Assembly: GCA_033439295.1 (NCBI GenBank)
Contig: JAVTLE010000013.1
Span: forward strand, 1 to 64,000
Source: Deuterostichococcus epilithicus
Lineage: Eukaryota > Chlorophyta > Trebouxiophyceae > Prasiolales > Stichococcaceae
Length of the DNA stretch: 64,000 bases
Direction: 5' to 3'
Part shown: positions 48,213 to 63,841 of the stretch, one piece after another
Layout of the letters: each line of letters starts with the position of its first letter
How positions within the stretch are numbered: the stretch's first letter is position 1
Position numbers and translations under genes: made by a program
Notes under the pieces: generated by a model
What the model saw: the letters and a program-made list of their open reading frames with translations, nothing else
What the model was told of the DNA's origin: nothing
Databases searched by the model: none

Positions 48213-50449
48213 TTAGACGCACAGTAGCACAGGCTCTTGAGGCTGCCGCCCACCTGCGTAATTCTCATCAGACCCCGCGCCTGCTGCTCCCAAGCTGCAC
48301 TCACCCGAGTAGCCGCTGAAGTGCGGCGGGCCATACTTCTGCTGCTGCTGCTGCGTCGCCGCGGCGGCAGCGTACGCAGCCTCGCGCTCCTTCTGCAGCG
48401 CAATGCGCTGCTTCAGCGAGATTGGCTGCGGCGCCACCCGGTCCCAGCTCTGAGCCGGCGCCGGCGGCTGCCAGTCCGGGAACCTGTTCAGCATCAGTTG
48501 TTCGCATTGAGCACACCGTAGACATCTGGTCTGGAGTCACCTCCTGTGAAATCGCCAGCAACAAGCTAACGGCCTGCAAAAAACTCGGTTCAGATGCGGC
48601 ATGCAGATGGTGCCACATTCAAGCCTTAATCACACAGGACAGCAGGCTGCGATCGAGACTGGGTTTCACGCAACCACTGCGCACCTCGAGGCATTGCCCC
48701 ACTTCTGCTGTGCCGCCGCCACGGTCGCGAGCGACATCTCATGGCTCGACTGCCGCCAGGAGGGCACCTGTGCTTCCGGGTGCTGTTGTTGGCTCTGATA
48801 CGGCGAATCCTGTCGGTGTTGTAACTGTTGCAGCAGTGGCGGCTGCAGCGGTGCAGACCCTGCCCGCTGCAGAGGTGCATGAGGGCTGCCCTGCCAGCTC
48901 CCAGGGCTATCGGGCTGCCAGCCGCTGGACCCGCTGCGGGCAGCGGTCACGCCATTGGCGGGCCAGCCGCCGGAGGCGACATCTGCGGGCCAGCTGCCAG
49001 CGACGACGGGAGGCGGGGCCATGCCAGCAGCAGCAAGCGGCAGGGCGGCATCCGCCACCGCCCTGCGCGGCAAACCGTCACCCCCTTGCTGGTGCACCAG
49101 AGTTTCAGGGCAGCTGGGCAAGCCTGCAGGCGGCTGCTGCTTGTGCTGCTCCAGGGTGCAAGCCGCCGCGGCAGTAGGTTCCCAGGCAGGCGGCAGTGCC
49201 GTCGTCTCCAAGCCGGGCTGCTGCGGTTCCGGCACTGCCGCTGTACTCGAGGCCATTGCACAAGAGCGCAACTGCTGAGGTGGGTCTTCGCCGGCCAGCG
49301 CCGCATGCATGGAAGCGCGACCGTCCTCGGACGGGGTATCGGCAGCTGCAGGTGCATCGGTGTGCCCAGGTGCGTCAGCCGGGCGTTGTTGCTGCCGCTC
49401 CAGAGGCTGCTGGCCTGCCGCCAATTGTGCCGACGCCGCTGGCTCGTCCGCTGGCAGCTCTGTCTTGGCCGCCGGCGATGCGCCGGCCTGCCGTGCAGAC
49501 TCTGTCGCCTCGTCTGCGTCCTCAGCTGTGCTTGCCAGCTCGTCGGCCGCCGGCGGCGAGGCTGTTGCGGCAGATCCCGTGGCATCGTCAAAATGTGGGC
49601 TGTGGGGCGACCGTGGCGCCGGCTGCGGTCGAGACTGCTGGGCGCTGCTGACGTCACTGCTGCAGAAGTCGCCGCCATCATGAAGGCGCAGACGAGCCAT
49701 GCCATGCCCACCGCCATCTGATGCTGTGTCGATCGCATCAGCTGCCTCGGCATCGACGGCAGCGGCGGCCATGTCTGCCGCTGCCTGCCGTGCGGGCGAG
49801 GCTATTCCGACGCTGGCCTGCTTGATGAGATCGTTGAGACGCGCAGGTGCCGCTGCCGCTGCTGCAGCCGCTGCGGCATCAGGCTGCCGCGCCGCCGCCC
49901 GGGCCACTGAGATCAGTTCCTCCTTCCTGGCCCGCAGCCACGCCAGCACCTGCCGCTTAAGCTGCTGGTTGGACTCCAGGCGGCTGCTGGTGAGGCGGCG
50001 CTTGGTCTCAGGGCACGTGTCTAGGCCCCTGCGGAGCAGATGTCGAGAGTTGTGTCTGAGCTCTGGATGCCATTTGCTGTACCAGGCTCTATCTCGCCTG
50101 CTGCCTTTCGAGACTCATAGTGGACAGCGTGAACAGCCTTTGCGGGGCACCCACCTTGAGAACCAGTCTTCAATCGCCCGCCTCTGGTAGGTGATGCTCG
50201 TCTCAACCAGGACCACCTGTGTTAGTCGCAAGAGCATGCGTGCTTGAAGGTACGTGTAGGTTGCTTGGTGGCGTTTCTGCGATGAGCTCCGCCATGTCAG
50301 CAGACTGTCTGTGTGCATGAGACCGAGTAAGGGGTCACCCTTGGGAGGCTCACCGGGTCGGTCATAATTTCGCCTGACAAAGGGCATTGCAGCTCCGGCG
50401 GCAGGTCGGAGAGAGAGCCACTACACGCTGTTGCCAGACTGGCAGGCAT
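48213..50449 (-). CDS. Short tandem paralogue of the U-box ligase
   Basis: The start at 50449 gives MPASLATACSGSLSDLPP, followed by a U-box over three exons with the same intron positions as the neighbour: LQCPLSGEIMTDP, VVLVETSITYQRRAIEDWFS, then GLDTCPETKRRLTSSRLESN. A long Ala/Pro/Gln-rich exon (about 48690-50030) follows, ending SLATVAAAQQKWGN. The shared block FPDWQPPAPAQSWD...QPISLKQRIALQK then follows, and the frame ends at 48213. It has no F-A-x-R-W-A motif and no ARM repeats, so it looks like a tandem duplicate that kept the U-box but lost, or never received, the C-terminal half. The last intron (about 48 nt) is a multiple of three, so the stop is the same whether or not it is spliced. 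Confidence 0.78.
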
Positions 50450-51243
50450 CCTCCCCACACACCGACTGCCGCTCTGACAGCACCCAGGGAGGTCTTCTCA
50501 CGCTTCAACCAGTCCGGTCACAAAATGCACTTTCAACGGCTCGATACCGTCCCCTGCACAGCGATCAGTGGCATCTATCTGAGTGTGCAGCAGGAGTGTC
50601 GGAGCTGCTGAAGACCGAGCCGGCTGGACAGCTGCTGGGAGACAGTCTGCTGTATGTGCGATCTTGCAGCATGCAAGTCAGATGTAGGGCAGAGATGTTG
50701 CTGCGCTCTCGTGGTTACATCACGTGAAGTTGTGATGGGTGTGTACGGGGTGATGAGCACATACGGACGAGGGGAGGCATCACTGGGGGAGGATGGGGAG
50801 AGTGTGGCAAATTGCAGGCCCAATGTTGCAGCAACTGGTGCAGCAGAGTCTGGCCTAGCAACCAGTAAATGCCACCGGATAGAGAGTGAGGCAGCACGTT
50901 CATGTTGCACGTGTGGAGCATCCGTCTGACCGGTGCTACACAGTGGCAAGCTACTTGACTGCGATGAGCCAATCCAATCAGATTTCAATCCAATATGAGA
51001 TTCAAAGAATGATAACCTGAATTGAGAGTGTGCCCTGTCGGCCGAATACATCCTACATCCTACAATACTGGGACCCTTGCTGCCGAGCTCAACTGATGCG
51101 TGAGGTCGCCCGCTGTGCCACAGAGCCTGGCAAGGCTGCTGCATCGAAATCTTTCCATAGAGGAGTTTGAGTCTCCGTGGCGGCTCGGACCGCCCGTTCT
51201 GCCTCCAGGACCACCCCTTTCTGCCTCCGGCACATCGATGCAA
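50450..51243. other. Spacer between PrxQ and the short U-box gene
   Basis: 794 bp that should contain the 3' UTR of PrxQ and the promoter of the short U-box gene, both read on the minus strand. Short ORFs are present but none resembles a protein. No clear regulatory site is seen. Confidence 0.4.
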
Positions 51244-52925
51244 TCACGCGGACAGCGCCTCCAGGGCCTTGTCAACGTGGCTCTCAGAGTCAAACTGCGC
51301 ACGCACACACACACCAGGTGGAAGGTCAGGGTACTGAGCCCTTGGCAGGGGGATCAGGCCACTCGAGCCTTGGCATGTTTCTCAGGAACGCAAGTTGCTG
51401 ACGCTGGTGTGAATCTCAGATAGTTGCAGCACCTGGTTGTTGTAGACCAACTTGATCGTTCCGTCTTTTCCGATGACGTACGTCTCGCGGCCCTGTCGGA
51501 CACGTCGCATGACTGACCGTCAGGCCGAGCTCGTGGCTGTGCGGCATGTCAACTCAAGATGACAGGCGACCCGTGATGCCACGAAAGACATGCGTGCGGC
51601 GGACACCAAGCATGCGGTTTTCAGAGTCCTGCAGCTTTACAATCATGTTGGGAGAAAAAGACAAGCGCACGTCCAACAGGCCCAGAAGATCCTTCTTCAC
51701 GCCATAAGCCTTGCGCACCACATCGCCCTCGTCCGCAAGGAGTGGGAAGGGCAGGTCCTGAAGATGATAGGCATAGAAATTTCGTGTGGATGTGCTCAGA
51801 GGGGTCGACCCCCCTCCGCAAGGTGCAACAAGAGCAGACCACCATGGAATGTGGAAGGTGTTGGAAATTGTTGGCGTGTGACTGCACGTATGGACGAGTG
51901 CAAGGAGAGGCATACATGGGTTTACTGAGGACACAGGTTTGCAGTGCAAGCACACAACGATGCGGCAGTTTAACCCTACCAGCTTGCTCTTGAAGGCGAC
52001 GTGGCTCTCCACGTCCTGCCCGCTGATGCCCAGCACTGCATCATGAGCATCAAGTAGAACTCGAGCAGCTGACGACTGAAGCAGTGGATGCAGAAGACTG
52101 CACTGGAAGGTTGCGATGTACGCGCACAAACAAAGCATGGGCAATGACCACCTACTCACCCTCCGCGCCAGCCTTCTTGAAGTCGCTGATGGACTGCTTG
52201 AAGGCCTTCGCCTGCTTCGTGCAGCCTGTGGGCATGAGCAAGCAGCTGTAAGTGTCTTCCACCTCGTCTACTCTGCCCATAAGAACAAACCTCCCTGCAG
52301 GTCGACTCGTCTGCTACTCACCTGGCGAGTCGTCGGATGGGTAGAAGTACAGGACCTGCGACTTGTCGCGAGCCATTCAGAACGAGGCTGCTGACGCTCT
52401 TTTCAGCAGCAGTGCATCATAGGCAAGGCACACAAGAATAACAATACACCAGGGACCGTGCAGCAGCTGCGCACCACCGGCTTGCCGAACAGCCCCTGGT
52501 ACTTGCTGAGCTTCACATCCTTTCCGTCCTGCGGCATTCCAAGCGCGATTGAGTGGCCAAACTTCACAGCATGAGCCAGATGCGACCAAGCCGAAATGCC
52601 TCGTGGCACACGGCAACGCGAGTGCCTGCCTATGCGGCGCCGCCTGATCTGTGCCCACCTGGTTCTTGAGCGTGAAGTCTGGTGCCTTGTCGCCCACCTA
52701 TGCAAGCAAGACGGGTCTAGCAGGGCAAAAAATGCTGTTGCACATGCTTTCCACAGGGCAGCCAGCCGGCACGCCGATGGGACAATCGACGCCTACCTTC
52801 AGGCTCCGAATCATGGTGTTTGTCCGAAAGACTGAGGTCCTGCGCTGCACGCCCGATCTGAGGGCGCGAGCGACATTGGACGGCCGCAGCTGCACGCTCA
52901 CGGAGGCCTGCATCGGTGTCTGCAT
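51244..52925 (-). CDS. PRXQ: Peroxiredoxin Q, probably chloroplast-targeted
   Basis: Thiol peroxidase of the BCP/PrxQ family that reduces hydrogen and organic peroxides. The start at 52925 gives a basic, Ser/Arg-rich leader (MQTPMQASVSVQLRPSNVAR) of transit-peptide type. Later exons give VGDKAPDFTLKNQ, DGKDVKLSKYQGLFGKPVV, VLYFYPSDDSPG, CTKQAKAFKQSISDFKKAGA, VLGISGQDVESHVAFKSKL, LPFPLLADEGDVVRKAYGV, GRETYVIGKDGTIKLVYNNQ and the last exon FDSESHVDKALEALSA with its stop at 51244. The peroxidatic Cys is present (SPGC), but the resolving Cys expected five residues later is Lys (CTKQAK), so the enzyme would act by a 1-Cys or intermolecular route. Plastid location is inferred from the leader and the plant family. 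Confidence 0.9.
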
Positions 52926-53309
52926 TTTGCTGGTGGCCTTCAGCTGCGATGACGTATGATCAATGTGTGTCCCTTGGTTGCAGTAATTGTATCAAGGCAA
53001 TAGGAGAACGTCTCGTCGATGCAGCTTGAGACGGTCTTGTGGCTCGCCGAGATGCAACACTGAACTTGAAGCATGACGTGGCTTGCGGTGAGCGAAACTC
53101 ACGTGCTTGTGCTAGACACTTTTTTTGAGGGTTTACACCTTCGCCGTTTCTGATGCATTGTCGAGCAAGGGAACGCACCTAAGTGTGGGTCTGCCGCGAT
53201 CCCATCTAGCGTAGGGGCGGCGCTCATGCCGTTTGTGCCGCATCTGAGTTGCATGTAGCGTCGGACTCGCATCAGGACAAACTTGACACAGGTCCGGCAG
53301 GCATTTAGT
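52926..53309. promoter_or_regulatory. Divergent promoter region, PrxQ / mEF-G
   Basis: 384 bp separate the two start codons, so both 5' UTRs and promoters must lie here. I see no definite motif; a T-run is present near 53120. Confidence 0.45.
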
Positions 53310-56300
53310 ATGCATGCGCTGCGCGGACGGCAGTCGTGGCAGCTGCTGGGGGCGGTGTCACGGCAACTGCTATCAGGCAGCCTCGTCGCAGATGTGTCGG
53401 GCGGCGTCGCAGCAGCTCTACGCGTAGCAGCATGCGCCCTAAGCTATGACGGCTGCCCGGCGTCCAGCACAGGTGCAGCACTTACTGGCAGCGCCTCCGG
53501 CCTTCACCTGTCGCGAGGCTTTGCAGCGCAGCCTGAGCCTGCCGACAAGCCCGAGTACAGCCCCGCAGACATAGCAGCGCTGCAGAACCTCCGCAACATA
53601 GGCATCTCGGCACACATCGACAGCGGGAAGACCACGCTGACCGAGCGCATCCTGTTCTACACCGGCAGGATTCACGCCATTCATGAGGTGAGGACAGCCG
53701 CCACACAGGTGCCACACTGCGGCAAGTGCACTGTGACTTTGACATGCACGCATAGGAATGTGCACCCTAGGACTGCTGCCGGCGCCAGCACCGTCTCCCT
53801 GATACTACGCAGAGGTCCTCTTGTCAGCCCCCTCGCCTTGCTGCCCATACAAATGGCGTATTTCCCCGTCGTGCTTCGCGCATCAGCAGGGAAGCACGGC
53901 AGGTGCCGTGTCCTGCCGCAAATATCGTCCGTGCCAAGCCTTTAGAGTGGTGAGGCCTGCCACGGCAGGTGCGGGGCAAGGATGGCGTGGGTGCCAAGAT
54001 GGACAGCATGGACCTAGAGCGGGAGAAGGGCATCACCATTCAGTCAGCGGCAACCTACTGCAAGTGGAAGGACACCGATATCAACATCATCGACACGCCT
54101 GGCCACGTGGACTTCACCATCGAGGCGAGCACCGTGCCTGTGGAAGTGCACTACCTTCGCAGTAGAGACTCAACGGCCTTGACGCTGTGTCTGCACCTGC
54201 CTGGCATGGCCGCTTACTCAGCTGAAAGCAGGTGACACATGCGCAGGCGAATGCGTCGGGGTGACCTGCAGCACATCCGCACTGTGCAGGTGGAGCGCGC
54301 GCTGAGGGTGCTGGACGGCGCGGTGCTTGTGCTGTGCGCGGTGGGCGGCGTGCAGAGCCAGTCCATCACCGTGGACCGGCAGATGCGGCGGTACTCGGTA
54401 CCGCGCCTGGCCTTCATCAACAAGCTGGACCGTGCGGGTGGGCCATCCTGCGCGATGCTTGCACGAAGCCTGCTGTCTGCCAGCTTGTCGCGAAAGAGCT
54501 GCCGTACGAAGCGTGATGCGGCTGGCGCTTGGATGGGGGGTGCCATTGACGGCAAGGCGGCGCCTGCCCGCGATCTGTGGCCTGCACCGCAGCGTCGAGC
54601 GGCTCCCATGGACTGATGTGCAGCCAATGCTGAGGTCGAAGATGCAGTGCGCACCCTCTGAGCAACGATGAACAGACGTTGCTGTGCATCGCAGGCGCGG
54701 ACCCAGCAAAGGTGCTGGGCCAGATGCGCGACAAGCTGCGTCTCAATTGCGCCTTTGTGCAGGTGAACATGCCGTCACTGCAGCGCCACACTGCAGCAAA
54801 TCGAGCAGGCTTCAGGTCTTGCTGCCTGCACCTATTGCCTTGCTGCATGCACACTGTTTCTTGCTCTGCTTATGTGCTGTGGCACCGAAGCGCAGGCTAA
54901 GTTGCCAGAAGTGCATGGCACACGGCTGCCACAAGGCTTCCAACACCATCCAGTACGCACGCACTGGGCTCTCATCACCGATAACCCCTCGCACAGCTGC
55001 CCATCGGGTCTGAGGACAAGCTCCGGGGCCTGGTGGACCTGCCCAGCCGTACCGCCTTCGAATTCCATGGGCCCGCCGGCGAGGAAGTCACGCCGGTGCC
55101 GCTGCCGCCGGACATGGCGGACGCCGTGGAGGCGCGCCGCTCCGAGCTCGTGGAGCGGGTGAGATGCATGCCGTTGCACTCCGATAGGAAGCCACTCCAG
55201 CTGGAGAACATATCGGCGTCGGCAGCGCTGCCGACGGCCTCGGCGCCATGGCCTGGGAGATGGGGCGTGCAATGTCGCGGGTCTTTGGGTGTCGCATGGG
55301 TACACGGCAGCAGCATCTGCATGCGGACGCCACAACAGGTGCTGCGGCAGCAGCAGGTGCAAGGAGGGCTGGCCAATGAGAATTGTAAACAAGGGAGTTC
55401 GGGCACTGCTTGCAAACCACCAATACACGCTCCAAAGCCCCGCTCTTGCCTGATGTTCGATATCAAGAGTGCTCGCAGGACCGCAGCTGGCAGTGCTGTG
55501 CCTCGTGGAGGGGTGCGCACGCTGGACACGGCATCGGATCGTGACACCGTCAAAAGCTGCCGCTGATTTAAAATCCAATTCGAAAGCACTCCCGTTCCCT
55601 TGCAGCTGGCGGAGGTAGACGAGGAGGTGGGTGAGCTGTTCCTGATGGAGGAGGAGGTTGGCGCAGAGACGCTGCGGGCAGCCATACGGCGCGCGACGCT
55701 CAACCTGGCCTTCGTGCCGGTGTTCCTGGGCAGCGCCTACAAGAACAAGGTGAGCAGCCGTGCTGGCTGCTGGGGACATGCTCTGTTGGCGCTCTGGCCA
55801 CTGTGTGCGGCAATCTGCGCCGCTGGGGCATGATCGCCGGCTCGGCCGCCGCTCACGGCGGCGGCACGAGTGCCCGCCTGAATGATATGTGCTGCACGCT
55901 GTTGCCGCAGGGCGTGCAGCTGCTGCTGGACGGCGTGACGGCGTACCTGCCGTGCCCGCTGGACGTGGAGAGCGTCGCTTTGGACGCCGCTCGCAACGAG
56001 GAGCAGGTCCGGCTGGCCAAGAGCCGCTCCGGTGCGCCCAGTTTACACCCTAATCTGCCTGGCACCTTCTAGGCACTCATTGACATGGCCGGTAAACAGT
56101 ACGTGATATGGCCAGCCGCGGGGCATTTGCTATTTGTGCATGGCTGAGGGTATGTGCATCGTCGTCTGCATGACACATGCCGGCGTTGCACACCACTGCC
56201 GGCACATTGCCTGTCACCGCGCTGGCCTGCAGTGTGCTGTGCAGGCATGGCCTGAATCAGCTGAATCTGAATCGATCTGCCCTGTGGCAGGCCCGCTGGT

Positions 56301-59300
56301 GGCGCTGGCGTTCAAGCTGGAAGAGGGCAAGTTTGGGCAGCTGACCTACATGCGCATCTACAGCGGCAGCCTGTCGCGCGGCGACACCATCGTCAACGTG
56401 TCCACCGGCAAGCGCCTCAAGGTGGGGCACCGCACAGTTGCAGTCGCCAAGACCCTGCAAAAGATGCAAACATGTGTACATCTGGCAGCACGTACACGCA
56501 GATGGCGACAAGACGACTTGCGCTTCTGTCAGCACCGTCTGATCGTGCGTCCAAGGGTGCCCCAGGCACATGATGCAAAGATTGATCGCCTGCCGCACGC
56601 CTGCTCGCATAGGAACCTGAAGCACATTCTGACACCGACACCTGGCGAACCACCTCACTCGCCTGCGGCTTCTTTGCTCGCTTTCAACTTTGAGTGCCAG
56701 CTCCAAGGTCGTGATTTCTGCGGCAGGTGCCGCGGCTGGTGCGCATGCACAGCAACGAGCTGGAGGACATCCAGGGCGCTGGCGCCGGCGACATCGTGGC
56801 CTTTTTCGGCGTGGAGTGCGCCTCCGGCGACACCTTCACCGATGGCTCCGTCAAGTGCGCCTCGCCTGTTTCCTTGTCAGTACGTGCTGTGACTGCTTCG
56901 TGTGATCGCCTCGCCAGAGTCACTCGTCTCCAGACCTGCAATCGCCGAGCCAGCACCAATCGCCGCCTGCGCGCCGCGCTCGGCTACACGCTGCGGTACT
57001 TGCCAAGTGCAGCAGATGAATATGTGATCGCGCCCCCAGAGCGTCCTGCTGACTGGCCAGCTGGCTCCCAAATTTGCCGCAGATACACGCTGGTGAGCAT
57101 GAACGTGCCGGAGCCGGTAATGAGCCTGGCGGTGATGCCCAAGTCGCGTGACGGCAGCGGCAACTTCTCGAAGGCGCTCAACCGGTGCCCGCCTCCTTCA
57201 CTGCCCTCTTCTGCTGCAGTAACTGCACCCACCGGCTGGAGTTTTGGTCAAGGGACAGTTGTGGTCCAGGGACAGAAGTGGTGTTGCAGGACCCAGGCTG
57301 ACGACGCAGGTTCGCGGGGGTGGCAGAGAGAGGGAGTGCGCTTTGGGCACTCCGCGGCCAGCCCAGATTGCTGTCCATCTGAAAGACCTGCCACCTGGGC
57401 CTTTGGAACCATCAGGTCTCAGCAAAGCAACATATGCTTCCCGCAAAGCAAGATGTTGTGAATGTCGCCCCTCTTGTTTCATCTTTCGTGCCTGTGCCCC
57501 TGCGCATGTAGGTTCCAGCGGGAGGACCCCACCTTCAGGGTGAGCGTGGACCCGGAGTCCGGGCAGACGCTCATCGCCGGCATGGGCGAGCTGCACCTGG
57601 ACATCTACGTCGAGCGCATGCGCCGCGAGTACAACGTGAGCTTTTCTTCTGCCTCTGCGCAGCCCCGTGAGCATGAAGAAAAGCCGTGTGGCACCAGCAG
57701 GTGATCAAGGGGAGGGGGCAGGTGCAAGGCTGCGAATGTCAGCAGTCACCCCAGCTCCTTTGTTGATAGTCCGGGCTCTAGCCGCTGGCCTGCGCCGCTG
57801 AGTCTGTCCCGACGCAGGCTCGTGCTCGTGCGGCGGCCGGTCGAGTTCAGTGTTCATGGCAGAACTCTGCTTGCGCAAGTGCCCATCTGGCGGGTGGCGG
57901 TCACTGCTCGTGGCAGCCGCTGGTGCCGCTGTGCTGGCTCAGTCCTGACCTGACTTCCGTACCCCCTGGACCCGGCGCCTGTTGCCTCGTTGTCAAACCC
58001 TTTAGAACTTCCCAGCCGAAACCCTTTCGTCCGTCGCAGGTGGACGCAGAAGTGGGCCGCCCACGCGTCAACTACAGGGAGGCCATCACCAAGCGCGCCG
58101 ACTTCGACTACCTGCATCGCAAGCAGTCTGGCGGTCAGGGCCAGTTTGGCCGGGTGCGCTGTGCTCGCACCTTGCATCATGGCCACAGGCACCTGTTCGA
58201 CGAAGCTGCCTGATTGCCGTGGTCCAGACTGGACGGGTATGCGGAGTGTGTGCGCAGCTCGGCTCATGGTCTGAAACATGGCCTGCTCATTTGCATCGGT
58301 GCTCCTTGTGAACCCTGAATGCCTGCCGTGCTGCCTGCCCCTTGCTGAGCCTCACCCTCACGCCTGCAGGCCATGATGAGCCAGCAGAAACACCAGTCTC
58401 TGCAGCACAGGGCAGCCGGCTTGCAGTGTGAGCAGCTTGCAGTGTGGGCAGCGCCAACAGTGGCGTGAGCAGCAATCATACGTGCACTCAGGTGGTGGGC
58501 TACATCGAGCCGCTGCCGCCGAACGACGACGGATCCCCTGCGACGGGTGTGGAGTTTGCCAACCACATCGTGGGCTCGGCCATCCCCTCCGGCTTCATCC
58601 CCTCCATCGAGAAGGGATTCCGGGAGGCGGTCACCACCGGCGCCGTCATCGGCTACCCCATGGAGGTAGGGTTTCGTGCGGCAACGTGGCCATGATTCGC
58701 CCTGACCACTCGGCAGACTTATGCTGGCGCTCAGGAAGCTCATGGCTGCATTGCCCTATAGCTCTCTGGCTGCCGCGTCAGCTCCTGCCAGGCTGCCGAC
58801 GAACACATTCCAAGCTTTCAGTGTGCATGCTCTGCCAGCGCTGCTGCTGCTGCACGAGGCCGCCGCGGCTCTGCCGCGTGTACCCGCCTCGCCCCTGCTG
58901 CTCTCCACCACAAACCCCAAAACTCAACACACCCGCCAACAACCTGTGCTGCTGCCGCGGCAGGGCGTGCGGGTGGTGCTGACGGACGGCGCGGCGCACG
59001 CGGTGGACTCCAGCGAGCTAGCGTTCAAGATCGCGAGCGTGTACGCATTCCGGGAGGCGGCCGCCGCCGCCGATGCCGTCGTCATGGAGCCCGTCATGGG
59101 CGTTGAGGTCACAGTGCCCTCCGAGTTCCAGGTGCAGGCCTATGCAGGGGCATGTTTCGATTTCGTTGGTTTTGTTTTACTGGTAGATAGGCAGTCCAGG
59201 GCTGCATGGGTGTCACGCTGCGGGTCGTGGACAGGCAGATCAGCGAGAGGATCCCCGGCGAGCACCCTGCCTGTGCAGCAGTGTATGGAAGCCCGTGTGC

Positions 59301-59964
59301 AGGGCGCTGGGGATGGGGAATGGGCCTTGCACCTGAAGCTGCAGCAACTTGCGGTCTCCAACTCCGGTTGCGCCGTGGTGAAACTGCTCCTGGTCGCGCC
59401 ACGCCTTCCTCCCCGACTGTCCTCAACCTTGCGCAGGGCGCGGCCATGGGCGACCTGAACAAGCGGCGCGGCATCATCCAGGCCAATGAGGCGGAGGGCG
59501 ACGACGCGGTGTTGGGGGCGCATGTGCCGCTGGCGGAGATGTTTGGCTACTCCACCTCGTTGCGCTCCATGACGCAGGCGCGATAAACCCTGGACCCCCA
59601 AGCTCGACGTTGTTGACTGTGTTTTCCCGGCCCCAGTGCTGACAGCCTGCTGGCTGCTGGCGTGGTGCAAGCTTCAAAAAATCGATGCCTTGGGCTGGTC
59701 CTCGGCAAGCCAACGCAGCGGCAGAGGGTGCCAAATGCCTGCCGGCGTGGCGTGGCTGCACAGCTGCCGGGCGGGTCCCCGCCTTCCGCGTGGGGCCTGC
59801 TGGTGGCGACCAGCATGAAGGAGGCGTCTGCAGGCCGCGGCATAGAGTCCCAGCTGACATGTGCGTAGGGCAAGGGCGAGTTCACGATGGAGTACGTGCA
59901 CCACGCGCCGGTTACTGGCGAGACCAAGGCACAACTGATCGCTGAGCATAAGACGGGCAAGTGA
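53310..59964 (+). CDS. mEFG1: Mitochondrial elongation factor G (translocase GTPase)
   Basis: Catalyses GTP-dependent translocation of tRNA and mRNA on organellar ribosomes. The ATG at 53310 opens an Ala/Arg/Ser-rich leader ([19 protein letters not shown]) typical of mitochondrial import. G-domain motifs follow: G1 [20 protein letters not shown], switch region [17 protein letters not shown]3 DTPGHVDF, G4 NKLDRAG and G5 GSAYKNKGVQ. Domain II ([20 protein letters not shown]), domain III ([20 protein letters not shown], then [18 protein letters not shown]), domain IV ([12 protein letters not shown], then [20 protein letters not shown]) and domain V ([28 protein letters not shown]) come in the usual order, ending [20 protein letters not shown]. 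About 15 exons over 6.7 kb. Exon 2 (53969-54124) ends at a GC donor (GAG|GCGAGC); exon 3 starts at 54290. Sequence matches the mEFG1 type better than bacterial/plastid EF-G. Confidence 0.94.
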
Positions 59965-60104
59965 GCAGTCGTGGAGCTGGTGGGTACAAGCATTTGCGCA
60001 GCAAGTGCCGTGTGACAGGCTAGTTCTCTATGACATGCTGAATCGCTGAAATTTGGTGCACACCCTGACGAGGAAGCCGGCTTGATATCGTGACACTGGT
60101 ACAA

Positions 60105-60109
60105 TGTAA
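60105..60109 (+). terminator. Putative TGTAA polyadenylation signal of mEF-G
   Basis: TGTAA about 140 bases after the mEF-G stop, in the convergent spacer (59965-60442) between mEF-G and PP2A. Nothing else is recognised in that spacer. Confidence 0.5.
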
Positions 60110-60442
60110 CTCAGTCCAGCAGCGCACAACACGGGTCACAAGGCTCAAGTCTGACATTGTACCTAGCTCATGCTGCCCGTCAGGAACTGTTGTTGGCTGA
60201 CATCACAAGTGACAGGCAGCCCAGCTGGGCGTCAAGAATGTGGCGTCTCACTCGTCCAGCAATGCTCGTGCATATATAGCACAAGGCAAGGCTGAATCCC
60301 TGCCCGTGAACGCCCTACCTGGTTATCTAGACGCACGCAATTCATGCGGCAGGCGTCCCACCAACAGCGCGACTCATCAAGTGCCGTTATTGCCACACAA
60401 CTCATTGTTGCCCCAGCACGCCCCCTGGCTGCTAGTGGGCGC

Positions 60443-63841
<3,399 letters not shown>

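Noticed and set aside
48666-49949. Single-exon gene of 427 codons starting at an internal Met
   Set aside because: Its frame continues upstream into the U-box exon (GLDTCPETKRRLTSSRLESN), so it is an internal exon and not a complete gene.
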